From an uncultured Sphingomonadaceae bacterium (GTDB taxonomy: Bacteria > Pseudomonadota > Alphaproteobacteria > Sphingomonadales > Sphingomonadaceae): DNA of 64,000 nt. Positions 9,003 through 17,395 of the stretch are shown here, in pieces; positions within the stretch are counted from its first letter, which is position 1, and each line of letters starts with the position of its first letter. Position numbers and translations under genes: made by a program. The notes under the pieces are model-generated. The model did no database searches. It had not been told where the DNA came from and saw only the letters and a list, made by a program, of their open reading frames with translations. Location of the stretch: positions 1,302,001 to 1,366,000 of the forward strand of contig CANLQE010000001.1 of NCBI GenBank assembly GCA_947493215.1, read 5' to 3'.

Positions 9003-9743
9003 ATGGCTGAACAAAGGCTTTTTCACAGCGTAGCTGAACAGATAAGCGTCCTTATCGAAGAGGGCGTTTTTCCTCCTGGGACGCGTTTGCCGGGCGAGCG
9101 TGAATTGGCCGAACGTTTTGAGGTCAGTAGGGTGACAATCCGCGAGGCAGAAATAGCGTTGCAGGCGATTGGCCGTATCGAAATAAAAACCGGCTCCGGC
9201 GTGTATGTGTGTGAAGAGCAACCAAAAAATCCTAATGATCTGCCGGATGTGAGCGCCTTTGAGCTTACGGAGGCACGGTCGCTTATCGAAGCAGAGGCGG
9301 CGGCTTTGGCAGCCAAGGTGATTTCTGACGAGGACCTCCAAGAGCTTGATCGGCTTATCATAGCGATGGCAAGTAGCGATGAAGAAGCCTCACTGGTGGC
9401 CGACCGCGAATTTCATGCGACTATCGCGAAGGCATCGGGAAATGGGGCATTGGTTCACACGATTGAAACGCTTTGGCGGATGCGAGAAGAACTGCCTGCG
9501 GTAAAGCATAGCTATGATGCGGTTTGTGAAGAAGATTCCAAAATTCGCGCGCAGGAGCATCAGGATATACTAGATGCGCTAAAGGCCCGAAATCCGGAAG
9601 CCTCACGTCGGGCAATGCGAGAGCATTTTCTACGCCTAATAGGCTCTATGCTTGATGCCACGGAACAGGAAGCATTGCGTGAAGTGCAGCAGCGCGCCAG
9701 CGAAAGCCGAGAGCGCTTCTTGCAAACCGCTAGAATGGGCTAA
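9003..9743 (+). CDS. GntR/FadR-family transcriptional regulator of the alginate locus
   Basis: The protein has 246 residues. Residues 8-70 form the GntR winged helix-turn-helix, with LPGERELAERFEVSRVTIREA and the wing GSGVYV. Residues 88-215 form an FCD ligand domain whose likely metal ligands are Asp134, His138, His186 and His208. FCD regulators of uronate pathways usually respond to pathway sugars such as KDG or KDPG and repress in their absence. The start is ATG behind AAGAGGA. It sits between the receptors and the lyases and has its own upstream repeats, so it is the best candidate for binding the 13-bp-spaced sites. Regulator class is certain; ligand and sign of control are inferred. Confidence 0.88.
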   Translation: MAEQRLFHSVAEQISVLIEEGVFPPGTRLPGERELAERFEVSRVTIREAEIALQAIGRIEIKTGSGVYVCEEQPKNPNDLPDVSAFELTEARSLIEAEAAALAAKVISDEDLQELDRLIIAMASSDEEASLVADREFHATIAKASGNGALVHTIETLWRMREELPAVKHSYDAVCEEDSKIRAQEHQDILDALKARNPEASRRAMREHFLRLIGSMLDATEQEALREVQQRASESRERFLQTARMG

Positions 9744-9749
9744 TATCAT

Positions 9750-9788
9750 AATTGGTATATCATTTTGGTATTGATAATTGGTTGACAA
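9750..9788 (+). promoter_or_regulatory. candidate GntR operator (three 13-bp-spaced repeats) and promoter of the lyase operon
   Basis: Half sites TTGGTAT, TTGGTAT and TTGGTTGACA have their GG at 9754, 9767 and 9780, a pitch of exactly 13 bp. TTGACA at 9782-9787 may be the -35 box. The layout matches that upstream of receptor 2. The region lies directly after the gntR stop and drives the PL6-to-kdgK gene run. Confidence 0.6.
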
Positions 9789-9839
9789 AAAATAGACTCG
9801 CTGATAGCTCTAAATATCATAATAAGAGGATGTTTGGGG

Positions 9840-12089
9840 ATGGTGCTCAGGTTTTGCCTGCTTTTGTTAGCCTGCAATATAGTTGCGTTTCCAGCAGCAG
9901 CTGAACAATATCTTGTTAAAAGTCAGGTTGAATATTTTGCCGCCGAGAAAAAGCTAAAGGCTGGCGACAAAATCGTCTTGGCCAATGGTGTGTGGCGTGA
10001 TTTTGAGATTAAATTTTCCGGCCAAGGGACTAAACCAAAGCCCATCACATTGACGGCACAAGATTTTGGTAAGGTCATCATCTCTGGCCAATCTAACCTA
10101 CGTATCGGTGGCAAGTATATGCTTGTGACCGGGCTGGTTTTCAAAAATGGTTATAGCCCCACTGGCGAAGTGATTTCTTTTCGCCGGTCCAAAGAAGACT
10201 TGGCTTCATTCAGCCGGGTGACCGAAGTTGTCATTGACCATTTCAACAAACCCGATCGCTTTGAAAGCGACTATTGGGTTGGCATGTATGGCCAGCATAA
10301 TCGGTTTGATCACAATCATCTGGTGGGTAAGAGTAACAAGGGCGTGACCTTTGCAGTTCGGTTAGATTCGAAGGACAGCCAGGATAATCATCACCGCATC
10401 GATCATAATTATTTCGGTCCGCGGCCCGTTTTGGGTTCTAATGGCGGTGAGACATTGCGGATCGGCACCAGCAAATATTCGATGTTCGATTCCAATACGG
10501 TTGTTGAGAATAACTATTTTGACCGCTGTGACGGTGAAGTCGAAATCATCTCTTCCAAATCAGGTGGGAATATATATCGCGGCAATGTCTTTTATGAATC
10601 CAGCGGTACGCTGACACTGCGCCATGGTGATGGCAACCTCGTTGAAAACAATATATTCTTTGGCAATGCCAAGGACCATACCGGCGGTGTCCGGGTCATA
10701 AATCAAGACCAGACCATTCGTAACAATTATATGGAAGATCTTCGCGGGACCGGCTTTTCCAGCGCATTGACGGTGATGAACGGCGTCCCCAATTCGCCTG
10801 TTAACCGCTATGTTCAAGTGAGCCGGGCGATCATTGAAAATAACAGTGTCGTTGATAGCGCAAGGATTACCTTCAACGCCGGTGCCGACAAAGAGCGGTC
10901 TGCGCCGCCAATAAACAGTCGTTTCGTTCAAAACCTTCTCAGTGGAGCGGGCGATGGAACATTTATCAAGATTCAGGATGATATCAGCGGGATTAGCTTT
11001 GCCGATAATATTATGACTGCAGGTAAAGCTGAGAAGCCCGTTGCCGGTATTCCAGAGCAGAAACTGGCGTTAAAGCGCGCAGAAAATGGTCTGCTCTATC
11101 CAGAAGGTTCTGCAATAGGGGTGTCCCGTGATTTAGAGCCTGTCACGCGGGATCAAGTTGGTGTTTCCTGGTATCCGAAGTCTCCCAGCGGAGATCGTTT
11201 CGGGACAGGACAGTCTATTGCGGTGGGTCCCGGTGAAGACAGTCTGACCGATGCCTTTGCAGAAGCAAAGGAAGGCGATCGTCTGGTTCTGAGCGCGGGC
11301 GAATATGTGGTGAACAAGATACTCCCGCTGAACAAGGCTGTGTCCATTGAAGGCCCGACCGAAGGAGCAGCTAAAATCACCTTTGCCCGGCCTTCTTTAG
11401 TGGAAATACAGGAAGGTGGCAGCGTGCAGCTTGTCAATGTCACGGTTGATGGCTCTCTTGCGCCTGACTCGGTTGGCAACGCAGTTATCCGGACCACCAG
11501 TTTCCCGATGCAGTCCAATTTCCTGATCAATCTCGATGGCGTTTCCGTCACTAATCTGGATGTGAACAAGTCCTTCCACGTTATCGCGTTGGGTAAAAGT
11601 AGTTTCGCTGATCGGGTCAGCATTAAGAACAGCAATTTCAGCAATATTTCCGGGTCAGTGTTACAAGCGGCCGCGGAAACGGAGGACTACGGCCAGTATA
11701 ACGCTGAATATATTGAAGTCTCCAATTCCAATTTCAAAGACATTGGCGGCGCAGCATTCAATATCTATCGCGGAGGTCGCGATGAAAGTACCTTTGGGCC
11801 GCATTTCTCACTGACCAGTTCCAATTTTTTGAACGTCGGCAAAGGAGGAAATAATGCAAATGGAGCATCCATGGTTCTTCATGGCGTCCAACATAGCGAC
11901 ATCAGCAGCAACAATTTCCTCGACAATGCGCCGATAAAGATTGTCCATACGGTCGGTCGGCCGCAAACGCGGATCTCGGGCAACAAGTCGTCCAAAACAC
12001 CCGCACCAATTCTTGAGGAACTGAATTACCAAGGCGCTCACCGTGCCATTTTGTCCGAAAACCAATTTGAAGGCGCAGCAAAGCCATGA
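9840..12089 (+). CDS. PL6 family alginate lyase (two-domain, AlyGC-like)
   Basis: The secreted enzyme has 749 residues, starting at the ATG at 9840 behind AAGAGGA; an upstream TTG is less likely. Residues 1-22 are a signal peptide (ending PAAA). Residues 25-400 are a right-handed beta-helix of the chondroitinase B/PL6 type with NGGETLRIG at 201-209. Lys240 in EIISSKSGGN and Arg261 in TLTLRHG match the catalytic Lys/Arg pair of PL6, with the same 21-residue spacing as K220/R241 of AlyGC, as I recall it. Glu233 and Glu235 fit the calcium site. Residues about 450-749 form a second beta-helix as in AlyGC. It cleaves alginate by beta-elimination. Chondroitinase activity is less likely because the pathway genes are those for DEH. 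It overlaps the next gene by 4 bp. Confidence 0.9.
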   Translation: MVLRFCLLLLACNIVAFPAAAEQYLVKSQVEYFAAEKKLKAGDKIVLANGVWRDFEIKFSGQGTKPKPITLTAQDFGKVIISGQSNLRIGGKYMLVTGLVFKNGYSPTGEVISFRRSKEDLASFSRVTEVVIDHFNKPDRFESDYWVGMYGQHNRFDHNHLVGKSNKGVTFAVRLDSKDSQDNHHRIDHNYFGPRPVLGSNGGETLRIGTSKYSMFDSNTVVENNYFDRCDGEVEIISSKSGGNIYRGNVFYESSGTLTLRHGDGNLVENNIFFGNAKDHTGGVRVINQDQTIRNNYMEDLRGTGFSSALTVMNGVPNSPVNRYVQVSRAIIENNSVVDSARITFNAGADKERSAPPINSRFVQNLLSGAGDGTFIKIQDDISGISFADNIMTAGKAEKPVAGIPEQKLALKRAENGLLYPEGSAIGVSRDLEPVTRDQVGVSWYPKSPSGDRFGTGQSIAVGPGEDSLTDAFAEAKEGDRLVLSAGEYVVNKILPLNKAVSIEGPTEGAAKITFARPSLVEIQEGGSVQLVNVTVDGSLAPDSVGNAVIRTTSFPMQSNFLINLDGVSVTNLDVNKSFHVIALGKSSFADRVSIKNSNFSNISGSVLQAAAETEDYGQYNAEYIEVSNSNFKDIGGAAFNIYRGGRDESTFGPHFSLTSSNFLNVGKGGNNANGASMVLHGVQHSDISSNNFLDNAPIKIVHTVGRPQTRISGNKSSKTPAPILEELNYQGAHRAILSENQFEGAAKP

Positions 12090-14266
12090 TCCCAAAGCTT
12101 ATATGGGTCGCATTGTGGGGCGTTGCATCTTCCGCCGCTGTTGCCAGTTCTGACCGGCTCTCCCAGACCGGACAGGTCGCAGTGGCAACCTCTCAGGCAC
12201 CGCTTTTTGAAGCCGAAATGCAGCGCGCATTGGCGTTTGTTGATGGCATGATGGAAGCTGGCATAATTGTACCTGTCCCCAAAGATCCTGGCGGCGGATA
12301 TACCCACGAGCAGCACAAACAAAATTACAAAGCAATTTATCTTGCTGGGCAGCTCCATCGCATTACCGGCGAACAAAAATACGCCGATTATGGGCGCGAT
12401 CTATTGCTTGCCTATGCGAAACTTTACCCGACATTGGACGAACATCCGGCGCGCAAAAATAGCCAGAGTTCAGGTCGGATTTTCTGGCAGGTGCTGAACG
12501 ACGCGATGTGGATGGTGCATAGCATACAGGGCTATGAAGCTATTCGTAGCGAACTTTCACAAGCTGACCGTGAGAATATTGATAATAATCTGTTCCGTAA
12601 GGCCGCTGCATTTCTGTCCACCGGTTCAGCGGTGACGTTTAGCAAAATTCACAATCATGCCACTTGGGCCACGGCTGGCGTGGGGATGACGGGTTATGTT
12701 CTGGACGACAAAGAGCTGGTCGATATCGCTCTGCTTGGACTCGATAAGAGCGGCGAAACTGGATTTTTGCGCCAGAGCGAACTGCTGTTTTCACCCGACG
12801 GCTATTATACCGAAGGCCCCTATTACCAGCGCTTCGCATTGAAACCATTTGTAGTCTTCGCCGGGGCGATTGAGAAAAACGATCCGGCGCGCAAAATTTT
12901 TGAGCACCGCGATGGAATATTGCTGAAGGCGCTCCGCACTACGATCCAGTTGACCTATGACGGATATTTTTTCCCATTTAACGATGCGATCAGGGATAAA
13001 AGTCTCAACACTGACGAGCTCTATCACGGCGTTGCCATCGCTTATAGCAAAACGCGTGATCCTGCGCTGCTGTCTATCGCACAGTGGCAGGGGCGTACGG
13101 TCTTGTCAGATGACGGGAAACGGGTTGCGGCTGATTTAGCTGCGGGCAAAGCCACTCCTTTTCCGTTCAAATCGCTGCTGCTTTCCGATGGGCCTGATGG
13201 GAAACAAGGCGCTGTCACCATCTTACGCAACGGCGATAGTACAAGCGGACAAGCACTGATCGGCAAGAATAGCTCGCAGGGCATGGGGCACGGCCATTTC
13301 GACAAGTTAAGCTGGCAATATTATGACAATGGTAATGAGATTGTTACGGACTATGGTGCCGCACGTTTTCTGAATATCGAAGCCAAGGACGGCGGCCGGT
13401 ATTTGCCCGAAAATGAGACATGGGCGAAACAGACGATAGCGCATAATAGCTTGGTGGTAGATGAGAAAAGCCATTTCAACGGCGATCCCAAAGTCGGCGG
13501 CAAGTTCGCGCCGGAGCAATTATTCTTTACCGACAAACCAGGCAGTCAAATCAGTAGCGCAAAAATGGCCGATGCTTACCCAGGTGTTTCATTCACCCGG
13601 ACACAGGCGTTGCTCAATATTGATGGTCTTGGTCAACCACTTGTCGTCGATGTTACCCGGGTGCAATCCGACAAGGCGCATCAATATGACATGCCACTCC
13701 ATTATAACGGCCAGATTATGCGGGTGGGTTTTGATGTCCAATCTCATGAGAACGCGCGCCCCGTTTTGGGGACTGAAAATGGATATCAACATATCTGGGT
13801 TGACGCGACCGGCAAGCCATCCGGCGCCGACAACGCGTTCGTAACCTGGATATTGGATGACCGTTTTTACACCTCACGTTGGATCCCGCAGGTCGGAAGT
13901 GAAGCGATGTTGGTAGAAAGCGGGGCTCATGACTCCAATTTCAATTTGCGACGCGAGCCGATAATCATCCAACGTGTTTCGGACGCCCAGAATACGACTT
14001 TCGCGAGTATATTGGAAGCACACGGACGTTATGATGGGGCTGAAGAGCGCACCACTGACGGTGATAGTCAGGTCAAATCCATCACGCTGGAGCAGGTAGA
14101 CGGAGCCGATCTCCTTGTTGTTGAAACAATAGATGGAGCCTCGGAAGTGTTGGCCATTTCCTATAACAGCGACGCCGGCAAAAAACATAACGCCACTATT
14201 GACGGACAGAAAATCAGCTGGAGCGGCTATGCGGCTCACATCAAATTGGGGAGGGCGACGAAATGA
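12086..14266 (+). CDS. PL17 oligo-alginate lyase (heparinase II/III fold)
   Basis: The protein has 726 residues with a signal peptide (about 1-20, ending AVA). The N-terminal alpha/alpha toroid (about 40-330) carries Asn190-His191 in KIHNHATW and the tyrosine motif YTEGPYYQRF at 241-250. The C-terminal beta-sheet domain carries GMGHGHFDKLSW (His402, His404) and VTDYG, which fit the zinc site. These residues correspond to N201/H202, Y258 and the zinc histidine of Saccharophagus Alg17C. The enzyme is expected to release unsaturated monouronate exolytically from oligomers made by the PL6 lyase, probably in the periplasm. The start overlaps the PL6 stop (ATGA), which points to translational coupling. 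Confidence 0.92.
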   Translation: MIPKLIWVALWGVASSAAVASSDRLSQTGQVAVATSQAPLFEAEMQRALAFVDGMMEAGIIVPVPKDPGGGYTHEQHKQNYKAIYLAGQLHRITGEQKYADYGRDLLLAYAKLYPTLDEHPARKNSQSSGRIFWQVLNDAMWMVHSIQGYEAIRSELSQADRENIDNNLFRKAAAFLSTGSAVTFSKIHNHATWATAGVGMTGYVLDDKELVDIALLGLDKSGETGFLRQSELLFSPDGYYTEGPYYQRFALKPFVVFAGAIEKNDPARKIFEHRDGILLKALRTTIQLTYDGYFFPFNDAIRDKSLNTDELYHGVAIAYSKTRDPALLSIAQWQGRTVLSDDGKRVAADLAAGKATPFPFKSLLLSDGPDGKQGAVTILRNGDSTSGQALIGKNSSQGMGHGHFDKLSWQYYDNGNEIVTDYGAARFLNIEAKDGGRYLPENETWAKQTIAHNSLVVDEKSHFNGDPKVGGKFAPEQLFFTDKPGSQISSAKMADAYPGVSFTRTQALLNIDGLGQPLVVDVTRVQSDKAHQYDMPLHYNGQIMRVGFDVQSHENARPVLGTENGYQHIWVDATGKPSGADNAFVTWILDDRFYTSRWIPQVGSEAMLVESGAHDSNFNLRREPIIIQRVSDAQNTTFASILEAHGRYDGAEERTTDGDSQVKSITLEQVDGADLLVVETIDGASEVLAISYNSDAGKKHNATIDGQKISWSGYAAHIKLGRATK

Positions 14267-14637
14267 GCGCGACTGATACCAAACCCAGCCAGAGCGAATC
14301 CTTTGTCCGCGCCTCAGATGTCGCGGTGGAGGATTTGGGCAACGGGATCAAGCGGCAAATACTCAGCTATGGCCCGGATATCATGAACTGTCGGCTTTGG
14401 TTTGAGAGTGGGTCAGCTGGTGATATCCACGATCATTTTCACAGCCAGACGACCTATATCGAGAGCGGGCTTTTCCTTGCGCACATCGATGGCGAAGAAC
14501 GTGAAATCGGACCGGGTGACAGCGTCTATATAAAACCAAATGCGCGGCATGGCGTGACCTGTATTGAAGCGGGCAGCCTGCTCGATTCATTCAGTCCTGT
14601 GCGTCAGGACTTTCTTGCTTCGGGGGAACAAACATGA
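14263..14637 (+). CDS. kdgF: KdgF-like cupin (unsaturated uronate linearisation)
   Basis: A 124-residue single cupin barrel. Metal-site residues visible are His56 and His58 with Gln62 in DIHDHFHSQ, and His96 in NARHGV; the second cupin motif PGDSVYIKPNARH is intact. KdgF proteins convert the unsaturated uronate produced by pectate or alginate lyases into the linear keto form (DKI or DEH). Placement between the exolytic lyase and the transporter, with ATGA overlaps on both sides, supports that role. There is no signal peptide, so it should act in the cytoplasm, which would imply import of unsaturated uronate before linearisation. The family is secure; the reaction is inferred from context. Confidence 0.82.
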   Translation: MSATDTKPSQSESFVRASDVAVEDLGNGIKRQILSYGPDIMNCRLWFESGSAGDIHDHFHSQTTYIESGLFLAHIDGEEREIGPGDSVYIKPNARHGVTCIEAGSLLDSFSPVRQDFLASGEQT

Positions 14638-15920
14638 GTAGCGTTGTAAAAATTGGGAAATTCCGCTGGGCGATCGTTAGCCTTGTCGCACTAGCAACCA
14701 TCATCAACTATATTGATCGCGGGGCACTCGGCTTTTTGTGGCCGGAAATTTCCGATGATCTTGGTATGACGAAAACCGATTATGCCATAATTTTGAACGT
14801 TTTCACCTTTGCCTATGCTTTTGGTCAGACGCTTTTTGGAAAGATATTTGACTGGATAGGCACACGGCTTGGCTTTGTGCTGTCCATTGTCGTCTGGTCT
14901 GCGGCGACCATGCTGCATGCGGTTTCAACCGGGCTCATGAGTTTTGCCATTTTTCGGGCATTGCTTGGGGTATCGGAGGCGGGTAACTGGCCGGGCGCAA
15001 CCAAAGCCAATGCGGAGTGGTTTCCGATCAACGAGCGTGCACTAGCCCAGGGCATTTTCAATTCCGGTGCCGCCATTGGTGGAATCGTCTCGGCTCCGAT
15101 CATTGCCTATCTCTTTGTCTTTTTAGGATCATGGCAGGCAACTTTTATCGCGATTGGTGCGCTCGGTTTTCTTTGGTTGATACCTTGGTTGATTATTTAC
15201 AAATCCGGACCGGAATCACATCCTTGGCTATCGCCGGAAGAGCGCGACTATATTTTAACCGGCCAAAGAAATGTCGAAACTAACGAAGTTGCCGACTATG
15301 CTCCCAATTCAAAAGAGATCCTTTCGCGGAAGGAAAGCTGGGGCGTTATTATGGCTTCGTTCTTTCTCGATCCTATTTGGTGGCTATTTGTTGGCTGGTT
15401 ACCGCTATATCTTAATGAGACATATGGTTTTGGCGTAAAGGAAATCGGCCTTTATGCTTGGGTACCTTATGTCGGTGCGATGTTCGGTGCCTGGTTTGGC
15501 GGAATCCTTGCGCAAAACCGCATCAAGGCAGGCTGGACCGTCAACAAGACTCGTAAATCGGTTATTGGCCTCGGCGGTTTGATCATGCTGGTATCACTTC
15601 TGATGACCACGCAAGCGGCGACGCCGCTGGTTGCCGTTCTTCTGATGGCCGCCATTCTCTTCGGATTCCAGACGGCGGTCGGAAATATCCAGACCTTACC
15701 GAGCGATTTTTACAGCGGGAAATCAGTCGCTTCTCTTGCGGGTTTTGCTGGCACTGCTGCGAAGCTAGCCGTGGTGGGGTTAAACTTCCTCATCCCGATT
15801 ATCACGGTCAACAGCTACACGCCTGCGTTCGTTGTTGGCGCTGCGCTGGCGATCCTCACGGTTCTCTCAGTGTTGATTTTCTGCACGGATATTAAACCCC
15901 TGAAGCCCAAATCCGCCTAA
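14634..15920 (+). CDS. MFS transporter, hexuronate (ExuT/anion:cation symporter) type
   Basis: The protein has 428 residues and twelve predicted membrane segments. The cytoplasmic-loop signature GKIFDWIGTRLGF lies between segments 2 and 3, and the segment IINYIDRGALGFLWPEI is typical of the ACS family that includes ExuT and glucarate/galactonate carriers. It should bring unsaturated uronate or DEH through the inner membrane with protons. It overlaps the KdgF stop by ATGA. This resembles the MFS route (ToaA-C-like) of marine alginolytic bacteria, not the ABC 'super-channel' of Sphingomonas sp. A1. Substrate is inferred. Confidence 0.85.
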   Translation: MSSVVKIGKFRWAIVSLVALATIINYIDRGALGFLWPEISDDLGMTKTDYAIILNVFTFAYAFGQTLFGKIFDWIGTRLGFVLSIVVWSAATMLHAVSTGLMSFAIFRALLGVSEAGNWPGATKANAEWFPINERALAQGIFNSGAAIGGIVSAPIIAYLFVFLGSWQATFIAIGALGFLWLIPWLIIYKSGPESHPWLSPEERDYILTGQRNVETNEVADYAPNSKEILSRKESWGVIMASFFLDPIWWLFVGWLPLYLNETYGFGVKEIGLYAWVPYVGAMFGAWFGGILAQNRIKAGWTVNKTRKSVIGLGGLIMLVSLLMTTQAATPLVAVLLMAAILFGFQTAVGNIQTLPSDFYSGKSVASLAGFAGTAAKLAVVGLNFLIPIITVNSYTPAFVVGAALAILTVLSVLIFCTDIKPLKPKSA

Positions 15921-15957
15921 TTTAACGCAACTTTCATTTTTCAAAACGGGAAAAACT

Positions 15958-16713
15958 ATGACTAAACTAACCAACAAAGTAGCAATCGTCACTGGCGGAA
16001 GCCGGGATATTGGCCGCGCCGTTTCCGTCAAGCTTGCCAGCGAAGGCGCGAAGGTTGTGGTCAATTATTGCAACAATGAAGAGCAGGCCAATGAGACGTT
16101 GGCAGAAATCGAAGCCGCTGGCGGAACGGCTGTCGCAGTCAAAGGTGACATGACGAAGCCTGAGGATGTGGCCGCACTAGTGGCTGCTTCTCAAGCAGCC
16201 TTTGGCGACCAGATTGACATTTTGGTCAATGTTGTTGGCGGCTTGGTTGAGCGCAAGGGCCTTGCCGAAATGGATCTCGATTTTTTCGAGCATGTCATGC
16301 GCCTCAACGTGACATCTACGTTCCTCGCGACACAGGCGGTGGTTCCGCATATGAAAGAAGGCGCATCCATCGTGAACTTCGCCTCACTGGCTGGTCGTGA
16401 TGGCGGCGGACCGGGTGCCGCGGCATACGCCACTTCCAAAGGCGCTGTGATGACCTTCACGCGTGCAATGGCAAAAGACCTCGGACCCAAAGGCATACGC
16501 TGCAATTCACTCTGCCCGGGCATGATTGCTACATCATTCCACGACACATTTACCGCCGACGCAGTGCGTGAAAATGTTGCCAACTCGACCCCTCTGCGCC
16601 GTCAGGGCCGCGCAGAAGAAACCGCCGATGCGACGGTGTATCTGGTGTCAGATGAAGCATCTTTTATCACTGGCACCAACATTGACATTAATGGCGGTCT
16701 GTTCTTCTCTTGA
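15958..16713 (+). CDS. SDR family oxidoreductase, probable DEH reductase
   Basis: A 251-residue classical short-chain dehydrogenase. The cofactor motif TGGSRDIG is at 12-19, the catalytic Ser143 is in NFASLAG, Tyr157 and Lys161 form YATSK, and a C-terminal INGG follows. In alginate loci an SDR in this position reduces DEH (4-deoxy-L-erythro-5-hexoseulose uronate) to 2-keto-3-deoxygluconate with NAD(P)H, like A1-R of Sphingomonas sp. A1. The residues after the second beta strand (NYCNNEE) do not settle NADH against NADPH. It is 37 bp behind the transporter and 9 bp ahead of the aldolase. The function is inferred from context but fits the gap in the pathway. Confidence 0.8.
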   Translation: MTKLTNKVAIVTGGSRDIGRAVSVKLASEGAKVVVNYCNNEEQANETLAEIEAAGGTAVAVKGDMTKPEDVAALVAASQAAFGDQIDILVNVVGGLVERKGLAEMDLDFFEHVMRLNVTSTFLATQAVVPHMKEGASIVNFASLAGRDGGGPGAAAYATSKGAVMTFTRAMAKDLGPKGIRCNSLCPGMIATSFHDTFTADAVRENVANSTPLRRQGRAEETADATVYLVSDEASFITGTNIDINGGLFFS

Positions 16714-16722
16714 TGGGAAGCA

Positions 16723-17385
16723 ATGGATGAAAAGAAAATGAACATAGAACAGCAACTAGAAGCCCGATTGGCCAAAGCACCGGTCGTGCCGCTCGTCGGA
16801 GGCAGTGATCCGGCGGTCGCAGTGAAAACGGCCAACGCACTCAGTGCGGGCGGACTGAGCATTATTGAGGTCGTATTGCGGACCGATGAGGCAGTGGATT
16901 GTATGGAAGCCATTGTCAAAGAGACTTCCGGGCTCATCGTGGGGGCCGGAACCGTGCTGACGGTCGAGCAGGCAGAAGAAGTGATATCGCGCGGCGCTCA
17001 ATTTGTCGTATCACCCGGGCTGGTGGATGAAGTGGCTGAATATTGCCTGGAACGATCTGTTCCTATGTTTGCCGGTACGATGACCGCAGGTGAAGTCCAG
17101 CGCGCTTATGCGCTAGGTCTTCGCACGGTTAAATTTTTTCCGGCATCGCTGGCAGGCGGGGTGCCGATGTTAAAGGCGCTTTCGTCTGTGTTTCGCGACA
17201 TGCGATTCATGCCAACCGGCGGAGTATCTGCAGGTAATCTGGGCGAGTTTCTGGCCGTGCCATCGGTGATTGCCTGCGGTGGCAGCTGGCTCACTCCTGC
17301 TGCGGAAATTGAGGCGGATAATTTTGAAGCAATAACCAATTTGGCGCGCGAGGCGGTAGCGGCCGCCAGCGCCGCCAGACCATAA
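16723..17385 (+). CDS. eda: 2-dehydro-3-deoxy-phosphogluconate (KDPG) aldolase
   Basis: A 220-residue class I aldolase with a TIM barrel. The Schiff-base lysine is Lys137 in RTVKFFPAS. Glu49 in IEVVLRT corresponds to the catalytic glutamate, and MPTGGVS binds phosphate. It cleaves KDPG to pyruvate and glyceraldehyde-3-phosphate, the last step of the alginate branch. The start could be the ATG at 16723 (behind GGGAAG) or the one at 16738; the family N-terminus does not decide. The neighbours make alginate-derived KDPG the likely substrate, although it may also serve the Entner-Doudoroff pathway. Confidence 0.9.
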   Translation: MDEKKMNIEQQLEARLAKAPVVPLVGGSDPAVAVKTANALSAGGLSIIEVVLRTDEAVDCMEAIVKETSGLIVGAGTVLTVEQAEEVISRGAQFVVSPGLVDEVAEYCLERSVPMFAGTMTAGEVQRAYALGLRTVKFFPASLAGGVPMLKALSSVFRDMRFMPTGGVSAGNLGEFLAVPSVIACGGSWLTPAAEIEADNFEAITNLAREAVAAASAARP

Positions 17386-17395
17386 GGAAGATATC

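Noticed and set aside
9840-12089. Chondroitinase B as the function of the PL6-fold enzyme
   Set aside because: The fold is shared, but the neighbours (PL17, KdgF, DEH reductase, KDG kinase, KDPG aldolase) form an alginate route, and there are no sulfatase or unsaturated glucuronyl hydrolase genes.
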